Assembly (NCBI RefSeq): GCF_004122095.1
Contig: NZ_SAWZ01000010.1
Span: 1-64,000 of the forward strand
Direction: 5' to 3'
Length of the DNA: 64,000 bases
DNA from: Pseudoxanthomonas composti
GTDB lineage: Bacteria; Pseudomonadota; Gammaproteobacteria; Xanthomonadales; Xanthomonadaceae
Below the pieces are notes generated by a model. The model did no database searches and was not told the origin of the DNA. It saw nothing but the letters and a program-made list of their open reading frames with translations. Of the stretch, positions 48,134-59,046 are shown one piece after another. Positions within the stretch are counted from its first letter, which is position 1. Every line of letters starts with the position of its first letter. The position numbers and the translations under genes were made by a program.

Positions 48134-48694
48134 TCAGGTGCCGGGAATCGGCAGCACGACCTCGATGCGCGGGCTGCCGGCGGCTGCGCCCAGCGCCGAG
48201 GTGTGCAGCCGGTCGGGCGCGACGCCCTGCGACTGCAGGAAGTCGGCCACCGCATCGGCACGGCGCTTGGACAGCGCCAGGGCGGCGCTTCGGTCGCCTC
48301 CTGGATCGGCGTGGGCCGTGATCTGCAGCTGTCCGTGGGTCTTATTGGCCAGATCGGCCAGCGGGCGCAGGTGGCGGTCGATGGCGTCCGGCCGCAGGTC
48401 GGCCCGATCCGGCTCGAACAGCTGCGTCGGCGGCAGGGTCACGGCGATGTCATGCGCCCGGCGCTGGCCGCCGGCGCGCTCGATCAGCGGCTGCAGCTCC
48501 GCGGACGCATCCAGCCCCGTGGCATCGCTGCTGGCGGCCAACTGGCCGGGCTTGGCGGGGGTGTCCTCGACCTGCGCCTGTGCCTCGGCCTGGGCCTGGG
48601 CGCCATTGGGCGCGGCAGCCGGGCTGGCTGCCTCGCGCTGGCAGGCGGTCAGCAGGGCGAGCAGAGCGAACGAGGTGACGGACAGGCGGGACAT
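48134..48694 (-). CDS. OmpA-domain lipoprotein
   Basis: 186 aa from the ATG at 48694; the longer frame upstream adds non-coding-like sequence. The lipobox LLTA|C18 is followed by an Ala/Gln-rich linker to about residue 60. The C-terminal OmpA-like domain shows LQITAHADPGGDRSAALALS, then KRRADAVADFLQSQGVAPDR. The Asp in HAD and the Arg after LSK are the usual diaminopimelate-binding pair. It is probably an outer-membrane lipoprotein holding peptidoglycan. It is shorter than Pal and lacks a full Pal N-terminus, and no tol genes are nearby, so it is not called pal. Confidence 0.85.
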   Translation of the reverse strand: MSRLSVTSFALLALLTACQREAASPAAAPNGAQAQAEAQAQVEDTPAKPGQLAASSDATGLDASAELQPLIERAGGQRRAHDIAVTLPPTQLFEPDRADLRPDAIDRHLRPLADLANKTHGQLQITAHADPGGDRSAALALSKRRADAVADFLQSQGVAPDRLHTSALGAAAGSPRIEVVLPIPGT

Positions 48695-48895
48695 CGGCGG
48701 GCAGTCTTCAGCGCAACAGGGGTCAGCAGGGTGGGCCGAAGCGGGTCGAGATCGCGTCGAAGCAGGCCTGCAACATCCCTTTGCCACTGGAGTAATTGGA
48801 ATTACCTGCGCACTCGTTGAACCAACCGGCGGCGCCACAAGTGCGCGTCCAATTCATAAACGACGCGCCCGTCACCACCCTGAATCACCTCGAAA

Positions 48896-48910
48896 TCTCA
48901 AAATTTGAGA
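48896..48910. promoter_or_regulatory. Perfect 15-bp dyad upstream of the mra promoter
   Basis: TCTCAAA-A-TTTGAGA, 7-bp arms around a single base, about 90 bases before the mra -35. It is operator-like; the factor is unknown. Confidence 0.4.
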
Positions 48911-49002
48911 CGAAACAAAGCTTAGTGGATAAGTCTTGAACAAGTCTGTGAAGTTCGCTGCAAGCCATTGATCCCGCAAGTGATTTTCCCGCGCACAGCC
49001 TG

Positions 49003-49031
49003 TTGACAACGTTGTGGGCGGTACCTAAGGT
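49003..49031 (+). promoter_or_regulatory. mra (dcw cluster) promoter
   Basis: A perfect -35 TTGACA at 49003-49008, a 17-base spacer and the -10-like TAAGGT at 49026-49031. Transcription would start near 49038, about 75 bases before mraZ. It matches the expected position of Pmra. Confidence 0.75.
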
Positions 49032-49075
49032 GGGCACCAGCGGGAAACCGGGGTCTTTTGTGGTTTTTCGTGGTT
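49031..49075 (+). promoter_or_regulatory. MraZ operator: 10-bp phased repeats
   Basis: TGGGC (49031), CGGGA (49041), GGGTC (49051), TGGTT (49061) and TGGTT (49071) recur every 10 bp. MraZ is known to bind TGGGN repeats with a 5-base spacing at its own promoter. Only the first is a perfect match; the array overlaps the -10 and the start of the transcript. Confidence 0.6.
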
Positions 49076-49113
49076 GAATACCCCTCCAGCGATCTTCGGG
49101 CAAGCAGACAGAC

Positions 49114-49560
49114 GTGTTCCAGGGCGAAACCGCCATCACCGTGGACGACAAGGGCAGGCTGGCGGTTCCCACCGCCTACCGCGACTTGGTCGCGCGCGAT
49201 TGCGACAACCGCCTGGTGCTGACCTACAGCCCGTTCGACGCCGGCTGCCTGTGGATCTACCCGCAGAAGGTGTGGGAGCAGGTGCGCGACAGCGTGATGG
49301 CCAAGCCCAACATGAAGGCCAGCGTGCGCCTGCTGCAGCAGAAGCTGGTCGGCTCGGCTGCGTTCCTGGAGCCGGACGCCAACGGCCGCGTCACCGTGCC
49401 GCCCAGCCATCGCAATGCCGTCGGTATGGAAAAGAAAGCCGTCCTGCTGGGCATGGGCGACAAATTCGAATTGTGGAGCGAGCAGGCACACCGCGCGCAG
49501 ATTCAGCAGACCTTGTCTGACGGTGATCTGGGCGACGAACTGCTCGATCTGAAGCTGTGA
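49114..49560 (+). CDS. mraZ: Transcriptional regulator MraZ
   Basis: 148 aa, GTG start. Two SpoVT/AbrB-like repeats: [20 protein letters not shown] with YRDLV, and [20 protein letters not shown]; these form the ring-shaped DNA-binding protein that represses its own operon. The C-terminal [14 protein letters not shown] is typical. The start lacks a strong Shine-Dalgarno. It is the first gene of the dcw cluster and overlaps rsmH by GTGA. Confidence 0.97.
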   Translation: MFQGETAITVDDKGRLAVPTAYRDLVARDCDNRLVLTYSPFDAGCLWIYPQKVWEQVRDSVMAKPNMKASVRLLQQKLVGSAAFLEPDANGRVTVPPSHRNAVGMEKKAVLLGMGDKFELWSEQAHRAQIQQTLSDGDLGDELLDLKL

Positions 49561-50513
49561 CGGACGGTGCCCGGATGCGCCCCGATGCGCAGGCCGGCCA
49601 CCTCCCGGTGATGTTCGCGCAGTGCATGGAAGGGCTGCAGGTGAAGGAGGACGGCACGTATCTGGACGGCACGCTCGGTCGCGGCGGCCATGCGCGCGGC
49701 GTGCTGGAACAACTCGGCCCGGGAGGCCGGCTGCTGCTGATGGACAAGGATCCCGAAGCGATCGCCCACGCCCACGCTGTCTTCGACGGCGATGCGCGCG
49801 TGTCGGTGTATCGCGGCAGCTTCGCGCAGATGGCGCAGTGGGACGCCACCGCCCAGGGCCTGGACGGGGTGCTGCTGGACCTGGGCGTGTCCTCGCCGCA
49901 GCTGGACGTGGCCGAGCGCGGCTTTTCCTTCGGCAAGGATGGTCCGCTGGACATGCGCATGGATCCGGATGCGGGCGAGAGCGCGGCACAGTGGCTGGCG
50001 CGTGCCGAGGAAACCGAGATCGCCGACGTGTTGTTCCACTACGGCGATGAGCGCATGAACCGCCGCATCGCCCGTGCCATCGTCGCCCGGCGCGCCGAGA
50101 CGCCCTTGACCCGCACCGCGCAACTGGCCGAGCTGATTTCCAGCGTGATGCCGCGTGGCAAAGACAAGATCCACCCGGCCACGCGCAGCTTCCAGGCCAT
50201 CCGCATCCATATCAACCGCGAACTGTCCGACCTGGAAACCGGGCTGGACGCGGCGCTGTCGCGGTTGAAGGTCGGTGGCCGCCTGGCAGTGGTCAGCTTC
50301 CATTCGCTGGAGGACCGCATCGTCAAGCGCTTCATCGCCGGCCATGCCAAGGCTCCGGCCGGCAATCGCCGGCTGCCGGTGGCGCAGGATTTCGAGCCGA
50401 TGCTGAAGATCATCGGCGAGGCCATGCGCGCCGATGAGCAGGAAACCCAGGCCAATCCGCGTGCCCGCAGCGCGGTGCTGCGCGTGGCCGAGAAGCTGAG
50501 GGAGGACGCATGA
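49557..50513 (+). CDS. rsmH: 16S rRNA (cytosine1402-N4)-methyltransferase RsmH
   Basis: 318 aa from the GTG at 49557, coupled to mraZ by GTGA; an ATG at 49575 is an alternative. Motifs: [68 protein letters not shown] and [19 protein letters not shown]. It methylates N4 of C1402 in 16S rRNA. Formerly mraW. It overlaps ftsL by ATGA. Confidence 0.97.
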   Translation: MTDGARMRPDAQAGHLPVMFAQCMEGLQVKEDGTYLDGTLGRGGHARGVLEQLGPGGRLLLMDKDPEAIAHAHAVFDGDARVSVYRGSFAQMAQWDATAQGLDGVLLDLGVSSPQLDVAERGFSFGKDGPLDMRMDPDAGESAAQWLARAEETEIADVLFHYGDERMNRRIARAIVARRAETPLTRTAQLAELISSVMPRGKDKIHPATRSFQAIRIHINRELSDLETGLDAALSRLKVGGRLAVVSFHSLEDRIVKRFIAGHAKAPAGNRRLPVAQDFEPMLKIIGEAMRADEQETQANPRARSAVLRVAEKLREDA

Positions 50514-50773
50514 CCCGCGTGCTGATCGCTATCGCGCTCGCCTTCATCGTCGCCACCGCCATCGCCGTGGTCTACGCGAGGCATGAGCACCGCGTGCTGT
50601 TCGTCGAGCTCTCGCGCCTGGAGCGCGACCGCGACGAGCTGAACATTGAGTTCGGCCGCCTGCAGCTGGAGCAGGCCACCGTGGCCGAGAGTACCCGCAT
50701 CGACCAGATCGCGCGCGAGCGCCTGGGCATGAAGACGCCCGAGAGCGGCGATGTGGTGGTGGTGCGCCCATGA
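50510..50773 (+). CDS. ftsL: Cell division protein FtsL
   Basis: 87 aa. One N-terminal membrane helix ([20 protein letters not shown]) is followed by a leucine-zipper-like coiled coil ([40 protein letters not shown]) and the end [17 protein letters not shown]. It forms the FtsQLB complex and helps activate FtsWI. Sequence is poorly conserved, but size, topology and location between rsmH and ftsI are decisive. Confidence 0.93.
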   Translation: MTRVLIAIALAFIVATAIAVVYARHEHRVLFVELSRLERDRDELNIEFGRLQLEQATVAESTRIDQIARERLGMKTPESGDVVVVRP

Positions 50774-52626
50774 ACAAGCTGCGCGAGGCGATCAACCGCA
50801 TCCTCCAGCGCGATGGCGAGCGCCAGCCGTTGCCGCGCAACCGCAACCGCGCGCGTTTCAACCTGCGCGGCCGCCTGACCCTGGTGGTGGCCACCCTGGG
50901 CCTGTGCTCGGTCAGCCTGATCGGGCGCGCCGCCTATGTGCAGCTGATCGGCAGCGACTTCTACCAGAAGGAAGGCGACGCGCGCTTCGTGCGAGAGCTG
51001 GAGATTCCGACCTCGCGCGGCATGATCACCGACCGCAACGGCGAGCCGGTGGCGGTGTCCTCGCCGGTGGAGTCGGTGTGGTGCGATCCCAAGGAACTGA
51101 TCAAGAGCGCCGACCGCCTGCCGGCGCTGGCCCAGGCACTGGGCATGCCCGCCGATGAGCTGACCCGCAAGGTCACCCAGCGCGCGGACAAGGAATTCAT
51201 GTACCTCAAGCGCCGCATCAACCCCGATGCCGCGCGCAAGATCGTCGCCCTCAACATTCCCGGTCTGTATTCCAAGCGCGAGTTCCGCCGCTTCTACCCG
51301 CAGGGCGAGGCGATGGCGCATGTGCTGGGCTTCACCAACATCGACGACCACGGCCAGGAAGGGCTGGAGCTGGCCTTCGACGACTGGCTCAGCGGCAAGC
51401 CGGGCCTGAAGAAGGTCATCCGCGACCGCCGCGGCCGCATCGTGGAGAACATCGACCTGGTGCGCCAGGCGCAGCCGGGCAGCGACCTGACCCTGAGCAT
51501 CGACCGGCGCATCCAGTACCTGACCTACAAGGAACTCAAGCAGCGCATCGTCGAGACCGGCGCGGCCAGCGGCTCGGCCGTGGTGATGGACATCGCCACC
51601 GGCGAAGTGCTGGCCATGGCCAACCTGCCCACGTTCAACCCGAACGCGGCCAGCCTGGGCAAGCCTGATGCGCACCGCAACCGCGCGGTCACCGACGTGA
51701 TCGAGCCGGGCTCGACGATGAAGCCGATCACCGTGGCCGCGGCGCTGAGCGCCGGCGTGGTGACGCCGCAGACGCTGGTCGACACCAGTCCCGGCTCCAT
51801 GCCCAACGGGCGCTACCGCATCACCGACACCCACAACAACGGCGTGCTGACGGTGACCGGCGTGATCACCAAGAGCTCGAATGTTGGTGCGGCCAAGCTG
51901 GCGGCCAAGCTGCCGGACACCTACTTCTACGACTTCGTCAAGCGCTTCCACTACGGCGAAAAGCCCGGCAGCGGTTTCCCTGGCGAATCCACCGGCGTGG
52001 TGCCCTCACCCGGTGCGCCCAACTGGTACGGCACCACCAAGGCCACCATGTCCTATGGCTATGGCCTCAATGCCACGCCGTTGCAGATCGCGCGCACGTA
52101 TTCGGCCTTGGCCAATGGCGGCAAGATGTTCAAGCCGACCTTCGTCAAGGGCGAGCGCAGCGATCCGGAGCAGGTGCTGGACCCGAAGATCGCGCACGAA
52201 GTGCTGAAGATGATGCAGACGGTGACCGAGCCGGGCGGCACGGCCACCATCGCCTCGATCCTGGGCTACCACGTCGGCGGCAAGACCGGCACCGCGCGCA
52301 AGGCCGGCAACGGCGGCTACCTGGCGCGCAAGTACGTGCTGACCTTCGCCGGCGTGGTGCCGATCGACAACCCGCGCTTTGCCATGGTCGTCAGCATCAG
52401 CGAGCCGGACATCGCCAAGAGCGGCAGCTACTACGCCGGCCCGATCGCCGCGCCGGTGTTCCGCAAGGTCATGGAAGGCTCGCTGCGGTTGATGGACGTG
52501 CCGCCGGACGATATCGACAGCTGGCTGGCCGCGCAGGCGCGCGCCGAGGCCAAGCGCGCCGGCAAGCCGGTGCCGGTGGGGGTGGCGCCGGTGATCGAGG
52601 AAGAGCAGGGCGAGGTGTTGCATTGA
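50770..52626 (+). CDS. ftsI: Peptidoglycan D,D-transpeptidase FtsI (PBP3)
   Basis: 618 aa, ATGA overlap with ftsL. A membrane anchor ([20 protein letters not shown]) is followed by a pedestal domain (about 70-240) and a transpeptidase domain with Ser315 in GSTMKPIT, Ser369-Ser-Asn in TKSSNVG and Lys505-Thr-Gly in GGKTGTARK. It crosslinks septal peptidoglycan together with FtsW. The C-terminal tail after about 580 is basic then acidic and Pro/Val-rich. Length is normal for gammaproteobacteria. Confidence 0.98.
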   Translation: MNKLREAINRILQRDGERQPLPRNRNRARFNLRGRLTLVVATLGLCSVSLIGRAAYVQLIGSDFYQKEGDARFVRELEIPTSRGMITDRNGEPVAVSSPVESVWCDPKELIKSADRLPALAQALGMPADELTRKVTQRADKEFMYLKRRINPDAARKIVALNIPGLYSKREFRRFYPQGEAMAHVLGFTNIDDHGQEGLELAFDDWLSGKPGLKKVIRDRRGRIVENIDLVRQAQPGSDLTLSIDRRIQYLTYKELKQRIVETGAASGSAVVMDIATGEVLAMANLPTFNPNAASLGKPDAHRNRAVTDVIEPGSTMKPITVAAALSAGVVTPQTLVDTSPGSMPNGRYRITDTHNNGVLTVTGVITKSSNVGAAKLAAKLPDTYFYDFVKRFHYGEKPGSGFPGESTGVVPSPGAPNWYGTTKATMSYGYGLNATPLQIARTYSALANGGKMFKPTFVKGERSDPEQVLDPKIAHEVLKMMQTVTEPGGTATIASILGYHVGGKTGTARKAGNGGYLARKYVLTFAGVVPIDNPRFAMVVSISEPDIAKSGSYYAGPIAAPVFRKVMEGSLRLMDVPPDDIDSWLAAQARAEAKRAGKPVPVGVAPVIEEEQGEVLH

Positions 52627-54119
52627 ACGCCATGCCGCTGGCCCAGCTGCTGCCCGACATCGACCTGCCCGCCGATCTGCGCATCAGCGGCCTGGTCCAG
52701 GACAGCCGTGCGGTGCGCCCGGGCGATGCCTTCGTGGCGATCGGGCCGGTCGACAACAGCCCGTCTACGCATCATGGCCTGGGCTATGTGGAGCAGGCGC
52801 GCGCGCGTGGCGCGGTGGCGATCCTGTTCGACCCGCCGGCGCCGGCATCGTTGCCGGCCCCGGCCGACGCCATCGCCGTGCCCGGCCTGCGTGGCCGCCT
52901 GGGCGCGATGGCCGATGCCTTCCATGGCCAGCCGTCCAGGCACATGACCATGGTCGGAGTCACCGGCACCAACGGGAAGACCTCGTTCGTCCAGTTGCTC
53001 AGCCAGGCCTGGCATCTGCTTGGGGTGAGCTCCGGCAGCATCGGCACCCTGGGCGCGGGCCTGTACGGCCAGGTCGAGCCGACCGGCTTCACCACGCCGC
53101 TGGTGCTGCAGCTGCATGCGCTGCTGGCGCAGCTGCGGCAGGCCGGCGCGCAGGCGGTGGCGATGGAAGTCAGCTCGCACGCCCTGGCGCAGACCCGCGT
53201 GGATGGCGTGCATTTCGACGTGGCGGTGTTCACCAACCTCACCCGCGACCACCTGGACTACCACGGCGACATGGCGGCCTACGGCGCGGCCAAGGCGCGG
53301 CTGTTCGCCCGTCCTGGCCTGAAGGCCGCGGTCATCAATCTCGATGACGGCTTCGGTGCGACGCTGCCGGGCCAGCTCGGCAGCGGCGTGCAGGCCATCG
53401 GCGTCAGTGCGCGTGGCGTGGCCGCTGCGATCGTGCAGGCGCAGGATCTGGTACTCGATGGCGCCGGCATGGGCTTCACCCTGCGCATCGGCGATGCCGC
53501 CCACCCGGTGCGCTCGCCGCTGCTGGGCCGCTTCAACGTGGACAACCTGCTGGCCGTGGCCGGCGTGCTGCATGCCACGGGCACGGCGCCGGCGCAGATC
53601 GCCGCCACGCTGTCCCAGCTGCAGCCGATCCATGGCCGCATGAACCGGCTCGGCGGTGTCGATGGCCAGCCGCTGGTGGTCATCGACTACGCCCACACCC
53701 CCGATGCGCTGGAGCAGGCGCTGCGCAGCCTGCGTGGGCACGTGGCCGGCCGCCTGTTCTGCGTCTTCGGATGCGGTGGCGAGCGCGACCGCGGCAAGCG
53801 TCCGCAGATGGCGGCGATCGCCGAGCAGGTCGCCGATGTGGTCGTGGTCACCGACGACAATCCGCGCAACGAGGATGGCGATGCGATCGTGGCCGACATT
53901 GTCGCCGGCTTTTCCGCGCAGGCACGCTTTGAGGTGCTGCGCGATCGTGCCGCGGCGATTTCCCGCGCAGTCGGCGCGGCGGGGCGGGGCGATATCGTGT
54001 TGATCGCCGGCAAGGGCCACGAGCCCTACCAGGAGATCGCCGGCGTGCGCCACGCCTTCGACGACACGGTGCAGGCACGCCTGGCGCTGTCCGCGCGCGA
54101 CATGGAGGCGCAGGCATGA
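52623..54119 (+). CDS. murE: UDP-MurNAc-L-Ala-D-Glu:meso-diaminopimelate ligase
   Basis: 498 aa from a TTG at 52623 that overlaps the ftsI stop and is well spaced from GAGGTG at 52612-52617; the ATG at 52632 would be 14 bases away. Motifs: [18 protein letters not shown], the ATP loop [38 protein letters not shown] and the meso-DAP specificity motif DNPR at 412-415 ([14 protein letters not shown]). It adds meso-DAP to the peptide stem. It overlaps murF by ATGA. Confidence 0.97.
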   Translation: MNAMPLAQLLPDIDLPADLRISGLVQDSRAVRPGDAFVAIGPVDNSPSTHHGLGYVEQARARGAVAILFDPPAPASLPAPADAIAVPGLRGRLGAMADAFHGQPSRHMTMVGVTGTNGKTSFVQLLSQAWHLLGVSSGSIGTLGAGLYGQVEPTGFTTPLVLQLHALLAQLRQAGAQAVAMEVSSHALAQTRVDGVHFDVAVFTNLTRDHLDYHGDMAAYGAAKARLFARPGLKAAVINLDDGFGATLPGQLGSGVQAIGVSARGVAAAIVQAQDLVLDGAGMGFTLRIGDAAHPVRSPLLGRFNVDNLLAVAGVLHATGTAPAQIAATLSQLQPIHGRMNRLGGVDGQPLVVIDYAHTPDALEQALRSLRGHVAGRLFCVFGCGGERDRGKRPQMAAIAEQVADVVVVTDDNPRNEDGDAIVADIVAGFSAQARFEVLRDRAAAISRAVGAAGRGDIVLIAGKGHEPYQEIAGVRHAFDDTVQARLALSARDMEAQA

Positions 54120-55498
54120 GGCGCCTGCCCATTTCCCAGTTGGCGCATTACGCCGGCGGCGAACTGCATGGCGAGGACGTGGCCATCGATGCGGTGTCCA
54201 ACGACACCCGCACCCTGGCGCCGGGCAGCCTGTACGTGGCCCTGCGTGGCGAGCGCTTCGACGGGCACGAGTTCGCCCAGGCCGCAGCCCAGGCCGGCGC
54301 CAGCGCCCTGCTGGTCCAGCGCCTGCTGCCGGTGGAACTGCCGCAGATCGTGGTCCAGGACAGCGAGTACGCCCTGGCGCGTCTGGCCGCCGGCCTGCAG
54401 CGCGGCCGCGGCACCCGCGTGGTGGCGCTGACCGGCAGCAACGGCAAGACCAGCGTCAAGGCGCTGGTGTGCGCGATCCTGGAACGCGCCGGGCAGACCT
54501 ACGCCAACCCGGGCAACCGCAACAACGAGATCGGGCTGCCGCTGTCGGTGATCGACGCGCCGGACGAGGCCGAGTTCGCCGTCTACGAGATGGGCGCCGG
54601 CAAGCCGGGCGATATCGCCTACCTGACCGACATCGCCGCGCCGGACGTGGCCCTGGTCAACAACATCGCCCCGGCGCATCTGGAGCGCATGGGCAGCCTG
54701 CTGGGCGTGGCCCGCACCAAGGGCGCGATCTACAGCGCGCTGCGCCAGGGCGGCACTGCGGTGATCAATGCCGACGACGCCTTCGGACCGTGGTTCGAAA
54801 CCCTGGCCGCCGGCCGCAAGCTGCTGCGCTTCGGCCTGGACAGCAGCGCCGACATCCATGCCCGCATCCTGCAGGCCACGCCGGAATTCTCGCGTTTCGA
54901 GCTGATCACCCCGGCCGGCAACGCCGAGGTGCTGCTGCCGCTGCCGGGCCGACACAGCGTGCGCAACGCATTGGCCGCCACCGGTCTGGCCCTGGGTGCT
55001 GGGGTGTCGCTGCCGATCATCGTGCAGGGGCTGCAGGCCGCCGCGCCGGTCAAGGGCCGGCAGATCGCCACGCCGCTGCGCAATGGCGCGGTGCTGGTGG
55101 ACGACAGCTACAACGCCAACCCCGGATCGCTGGCCGCGGCCATCGACAGCCTGTCCGTGGCCGGCAAGCAGGGCTGGCTGGTGCTGGGCGACATGCGCGA
55201 GCTCGGCCCGGAAGGCCCGGCCCTGCATGCGCAGGCTGGCGTGCAGGCGCGCGCGGCCGGGCTGGGCCGGCTGTACGCGCTGGGCGAACTGGCCGCCCAC
55301 GCGGCGCACGCCTTCGGCCCGGGCGGGCAGGTCTTCGAATCGCACGCCGCCCTGGCGCAGGCCCTGATCCAGGCGCTGCAGCCGGGCGTGCGCTGTCTTG
55401 TGAAGGGCTCGCGCGGTAGTGCGATGGACCGGATCGTCACCGCAGTGCTGTCGTCCGATGCAGGCGGTGGCGGGGAGAACACATCGCATGCTGCTTGA
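54116..55498 (+). CDS. murF: UDP-MurNAc-tripeptide:D-Ala-D-Ala ligase
   Basis: 460 aa. It adds D-Ala-D-Ala to complete the UDP-MurNAc-pentapeptide. Motifs: [74 protein letters not shown] and [19 protein letters not shown]. The C-terminal domain ends VLVKGSRG-like ([14 protein letters not shown]). Its end overlaps the mraY start by 11 bases. Confidence 0.97.
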   Translation: MRRLPISQLAHYAGGELHGEDVAIDAVSNDTRTLAPGSLYVALRGERFDGHEFAQAAAQAGASALLVQRLLPVELPQIVVQDSEYALARLAAGLQRGRGTRVVALTGSNGKTSVKALVCAILERAGQTYANPGNRNNEIGLPLSVIDAPDEAEFAVYEMGAGKPGDIAYLTDIAAPDVALVNNIAPAHLERMGSLLGVARTKGAIYSALRQGGTAVINADDAFGPWFETLAAGRKLLRFGLDSSADIHARILQATPEFSRFELITPAGNAEVLLPLPGRHSVRNALAATGLALGAGVSLPIIVQGLQAAAPVKGRQIATPLRNGAVLVDDSYNANPGSLAAAIDSLSVAGKQGWLVLGDMRELGPEGPALHAQAGVQARAAGLGRLYALGELAAHAAHAFGPGGQVFESHAALAQALIQALQPGVRCLVKGSRGSAMDRIVTAVLSSDAGGGGENTSHAA

Positions 55499-56573
55499 AC
55501 TGACCCGTTGGCTGCAGCAGCTGGAGAGCACCTTCGCGCTCTTCAACTACATCACCTTCCGCAGCATCCTGGCGGCGCTGACCGCGCTGTTCCTGTCGCT
55601 GTGGATGGGCCCGGCGGTGATCCGCAAGCTCGCCCAGTTCAAGGGCGGCCAGCCGATCCGCACCGATGGCCCGCAGAGCCACTTCTCCAAGGCCGGCACG
55701 CCGACCATGGGCGGGGCGCTGATCCTGATGACGGTGCTGCTGTCGGTGATGCTGTGGGGCGACCTGCGCAATCGCTACGTGTGGCTGGTGATGGCGGTGA
55801 TGCTGGCCTTCGGCGTGATCGGCTGGTACGACGACTGGATCAAGATCGTCAAGCGCGATCCCAACGGCCTGAAGTCGCGCTGGAAGTACCTGCTGCAGTC
55901 GGTGTTCGGCCTGGCTGCCGGCATCTTCCTGTGGAAGACCGCCGATGTGGCCGCCGCGACCACCTTCTACATCCCGCTGTTCAAGTCGGTGGCGCTGCCG
56001 CTGGCCGGGCTGAGCTTCATCGCCATCGCCTATTTCTGGATCGTCGGCTTCTCCAATGCGGTCAACCTGACCGATGGCCTGGACGGCCTGGCGATCATGC
56101 CCACGGTGCTGGTGGCCTGCGCCCTGGCGGTGTTCGCCTATGCCTCGGGCAACGCGGTGTTCTCCAACTACCTGCAGATCCCGCAGGTGCCCGGCGCGGG
56201 CGAGCTGACCATCATCTGCGCGGCCATCGCCGGCGCGGGGCTGGGCTTTTTGTGGTTCAACACCTATCCGGCGATGGTGTTCATGGGCGATATCGGCGCG
56301 CTGTCGCTGGGCGCGGTGCTGGGCACCATCGCGGTGATCGTGCGCCAGGAACTGGTGCTGGTGGTCATGGGCGGGGTGTTCGTGGTCGAGACGCTCTCGG
56401 TGATGATCCAGGTGGCCTCGTTCAAGCTCACCGGCAAGCGCGTGTTCCGCATGGCGCCGATCCACCACCACTTCGAGCTCAAGGGCTGGCCCGAGCCGCG
56501 CGTCATCGTCCGCTTCTGGATCATCTCGGTGATCCTCGTGCTCGTTGGCCTTGCCACGTTGAAGGTGCGCTGA
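55488..56573 (+). CDS. mraY: Phospho-MurNAc-pentapeptide transferase MraY
   Basis: 361 aa; ATG at 55488 with GGGGAG about 10 bases upstream. It transfers phospho-MurNAc-pentapeptide to undecaprenyl phosphate (lipid I). Motifs: [20 protein letters not shown] with [57 protein letters not shown] and [15 protein letters not shown]. Ten membrane helices are visible. The expected next gene, murD, is absent: ftsW starts in the last base of the stop codon. Confidence 0.98.
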   Translation: MLLELTRWLQQLESTFALFNYITFRSILAALTALFLSLWMGPAVIRKLAQFKGGQPIRTDGPQSHFSKAGTPTMGGALILMTVLLSVMLWGDLRNRYVWLVMAVMLAFGVIGWYDDWIKIVKRDPNGLKSRWKYLLQSVFGLAAGIFLWKTADVAAATTFYIPLFKSVALPLAGLSFIAIAYFWIVGFSNAVNLTDGLDGLAIMPTVLVACALAVFAYASGNAVFSNYLQIPQVPGAGELTIICAAIAGAGLGFLWFNTYPAMVFMGDIGALSLGAVLGTIAVIVRQELVLVVMGGVFVVETLSVMIQVASFKLTGKRVFRMAPIHHHFELKGWPEPRVIVRFWIISVILVLVGLATLKVR

Positions 56574-57928
56574 TGAACGCCAATACCCGGCAGGCCACGC
56601 GCCTGGAATCGATCGAAGGCCATTACGACTTCTGGCTGGCCAGCGCCGCGCTGGCGCTGGCCGCGCTCGGCGTGGTGATGGTGGGGTCCAGCTCCATCGC
56701 CATGGCCAGCACGCCGTTCTATTACCTGACGCGCCATGTGATGTTCGTGGGACTGGGCCTGGTGCTGGCCTTCGTCGCCATGCGCATCGAGCTTCGGGCC
56801 ATCGAGAAGTACAACCGCCTGCTGCTGCTGGGCTGCTTCGCGCTGCTGATCGTGGTGTTCCTGCCGGGCGTGGGCGTGACGGTCAACGGCGCGCGTCGCT
56901 GGGTGAACCTGGTGGTGACCCGCTTCCAGACCGTCGAGGCGGTCAAGGTGCTCTACATCGTCTGGCTCGCCAGCTACCTGGCGCGCTTTCGCGACGAGGT
57001 CAATGCCACCTGGGCGGCGATGTTCAAGCCGCTGGGCGTGGCGGCGCTGCTGGTGGCCCTGCTGCTGGTGCAGCCGGACTTCGGGTCCTCGACCCTGCTG
57101 CTGGCCATCACCGCCGGCATGCTGGTGCTGGGCGGGGCCAATCTCTCGCGCATGTCCACCCCGGTGCTGATCGGACTGGTGGGGCTGGTGGCGCTGGTGA
57201 TCTTCGAGCCCTACCGCATGCGCCGCGTGACCTCCTTCGTCGACCCCTGGGCCGACCAGCTCGGCTCGGGTTACCAGCTGTCCAACGCGCTGATGGCCAT
57301 CGGCCGCGGCCAGTGGAGCGGCGTGGGCCTGGGCAGCTCGGTGCAGAAGCTCAACTACCTGCCCGAGGCGCACACCGACTTTATCTTCTCGGTGATCGGC
57401 GAGGAGCTGGGCTTTGCCGGCGTCTGCGGGGTGATCGCGCTGTATGCCCTGCTGGTCGGGCGCGCGCTGTGGCTGGGCTATCGCTGCGTGGAGATGCGTC
57501 GCCACTTCTCCGGTTATGTGGCCTTCGGCATTGCGCTGTGGATCGCCATGCAGACCTTCGTTTCGGTGGGCGTGAACCTGGGCATGCTGCCGACCAAGGG
57601 CCTGACCCTGCCCCTGATCTCCTCCGGCGGCTCCTCGGTGCTGATGACCTGCGTGGCCATGGGTTTGCTGCTGCGCGTGTCCTACGAGCTGAGCCGGGCC
57701 GAGAAGCAGGTCGCGCTGCTGCGTGGCGAGAGCGCGCAGGACCCGGCGGCTGCGCCGGAAGCGGCCGCAACGCTGGCGGCCAAGGCCCCGCGCGCGGCGG
57801 CCAACGAGAAGACCCGCAAGTCCGCGGTGACCGTCTCGGCGCCGTCCTCGGCGGCCACCGCCAGCGCGCTGCGCGGCACCAGCCGCCTGCAGTCCCGCAT
57901 CGAACCGACCTTCGAGCGGATCGCATGA
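56573..57928 (+). CDS. ftsW: Septal peptidoglycan glycosyltransferase FtsW
   Basis: 451 aa, starting at the last base of the mraY stop (TGATG). A SEDS-family polymerase partnered with FtsI. Motifs: [80 protein letters not shown] and [20 protein letters not shown]. About ten helices. After the last helix an Ala/Ser/Lys-rich cytoplasmic tail of some 67 residues (from [14 protein letters not shown]) ends [14 protein letters not shown]. It overlaps murG by ATGA. Confidence 0.97.
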   Translation: MNANTRQATRLESIEGHYDFWLASAALALAALGVVMVGSSSIAMASTPFYYLTRHVMFVGLGLVLAFVAMRIELRAIEKYNRLLLLGCFALLIVVFLPGVGVTVNGARRWVNLVVTRFQTVEAVKVLYIVWLASYLARFRDEVNATWAAMFKPLGVAALLVALLLVQPDFGSSTLLLAITAGMLVLGGANLSRMSTPVLIGLVGLVALVIFEPYRMRRVTSFVDPWADQLGSGYQLSNALMAIGRGQWSGVGLGSSVQKLNYLPEAHTDFIFSVIGEELGFAGVCGVIALYALLVGRALWLGYRCVEMRRHFSGYVAFGIALWIAMQTFVSVGVNLGMLPTKGLTLPLISSGGSSVLMTCVAMGLLLRVSYELSRAEKQVALLRGESAQDPAAAPEAAATLAAKAPRAAANEKTRKSAVTVSAPSSAATASALRGTSRLQSRIEPTFERIA

Positions 57929-59046
57929 CCGGCCATCAAGCCAATCCCTCGTCACCGCGCTCGCAGCCTTCCGTGGGTGCGGCAAGCGCACCGGTGATGA
58001 TCCTGGCCGGCGGCACCGGCGGTCATATCTTCCCGGCGCTGGCCGTGGCCAAGGTGCTGCGCATGCGCGCGGTGCCGGTGGTCTGGCTGGGCGCTACCGG
58101 GGCAATGGAAACCCGTCTGGTGCCTCAGCACGGCATCGAGCTGGACACCCTGGATATCGCCGGCCTGCGCGGCAAGGGCAAGCTGGCGCTGCTGGGCGCG
58201 CCGCTGCGCGTGGCGCGGGCGGTGATGGCCGCCGCTGGCGTGCTGCGTCGGCGCGCGCCGCGCACGGTGGTGAGCTTCGGTGGCTATGCCGCCGGCCCTG
58301 GTGGACTGGCCTCCAGACTGGTCGGCCGCCCGCTCGTGGTGCACGAACAGAACCGCGCGCCGGGCATGACCAACAAGGTGCTGTCCCGTTTCGCGCGGCG
58401 CGTGCTGACCGGCTTCCCGGGCAGCTTCGGCGCAGGCGAGGAGGCGGTCGGCAACCCGGTGCGCGAGGAGATCGCGGCCATCGCCGCCCCGGCCCAGCGC
58501 CTGGCCGGCCGCAGCGGCCCGCTGCGCCTGCTGGTGCTGGGCGGCAGCCAGGGCGCGCGCGCCTTGAACAACGCCGTGCCGCAGGCGCTGGCGGCGCTGC
58601 AGCTGCAGGCCGAGGTGCGCCACCAGTGCGGCGAGAAGCTGCGCGCCGAAGCCGATGACGCCTATGCCGCAGCCGGTGTGGCCGCACGCGTGGAAAGCTT
58701 CATCGGCGACATGGCCCAAGCCTATGCCTGGGCCGATCTGGTGGTCTGCCGCGCTGGTGCATCGACCCTGGCCGAACTCTGCGCTGCTGGCGTCGGCAGC
58801 GTGCTGGTGCCCTTTGCCGCGGCGGTGGACGACCACCAGACCCGCAATGCCGAATACCTGGTCGAACACGGCGCGGCCGTCCTGCTCAAGCAGGACAACC
58901 AGCTGGCCGTGCGTCTGCAGCAGGTCCTTTCCACCCTGGCCAACGATGTGCCGCAGCGACTGGCCATGGCCGTGGCCGCGCGCGCGCTGGCCAAGCCCGA
59001 TGCGGCCGATCGCATCGCGGACATCATCCTGGAGGAAGCCGCATGA
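57925..59046 (+). CDS. murG: UDP-GlcNAc:lipid I N-acetylglucosaminyltransferase MurG
   Basis: 373 aa. It makes lipid II at the inner membrane. Motifs: [70 protein letters not shown] and [20 protein letters not shown]. About 24 Ser/Pro-rich residues precede the first glycine-rich loop, a longer N-terminus than in E. coli; the coupled start (ATGA) supports this. Confidence 0.97.
   Translation: MTGHQANPSSPRSQPSVGAASAPVMILAGGTGGHIFPALAVAKVLRMRAVPVVWLGATGAMETRLVPQHGIELDTLDIAGLRGKGKLALLGAPLRVARAVMAAAGVLRRRAPRTVVSFGGYAAGPGGLASRLVGRPLVVHEQNRAPGMTNKVLSRFARRVLTGFPGSFGAGEEAVGNPVREEIAAIAAPAQRLAGRSGPLRLLVLGGSQGARALNNAVPQALAALQLQAEVRHQCGEKLRAEADDAYAAAGVAARVESFIGDMAQAYAWADLVVCRAGASTLAELCAAGVGSVLVPFAAAVDDHQTRNAEYLVEHGAAVLLKQDNQLAVRLQQVLSTLANDVPQRLAMAVAARALAKPDAADRIADIILEEAA

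Larger units (their letters stand above)
48695..49113. other. 419-bp divergent regulatory region upstream of the dcw cluster
   Basis: It holds a GTAATT-GG-AATTAC dyad (48792-48805) on the side of the OmpA-domain gene, a second dyad TCTCAAAATTTGAGA (48896-48910), one near-match to a DnaA box (AGTGGATAA at 48924-48932), the mra promoter and the MraZ repeats. From about 48885 to 49080 it is clearly richer in A+T than the rest of the window. No gene is seen. Confidence 0.75.

Noticed and set aside
48134-48694. Naming the OmpA-domain lipoprotein pal
   Set aside because: It lacks the usual Pal N-terminal part and tol neighbours; only the C-terminal domain is shared.
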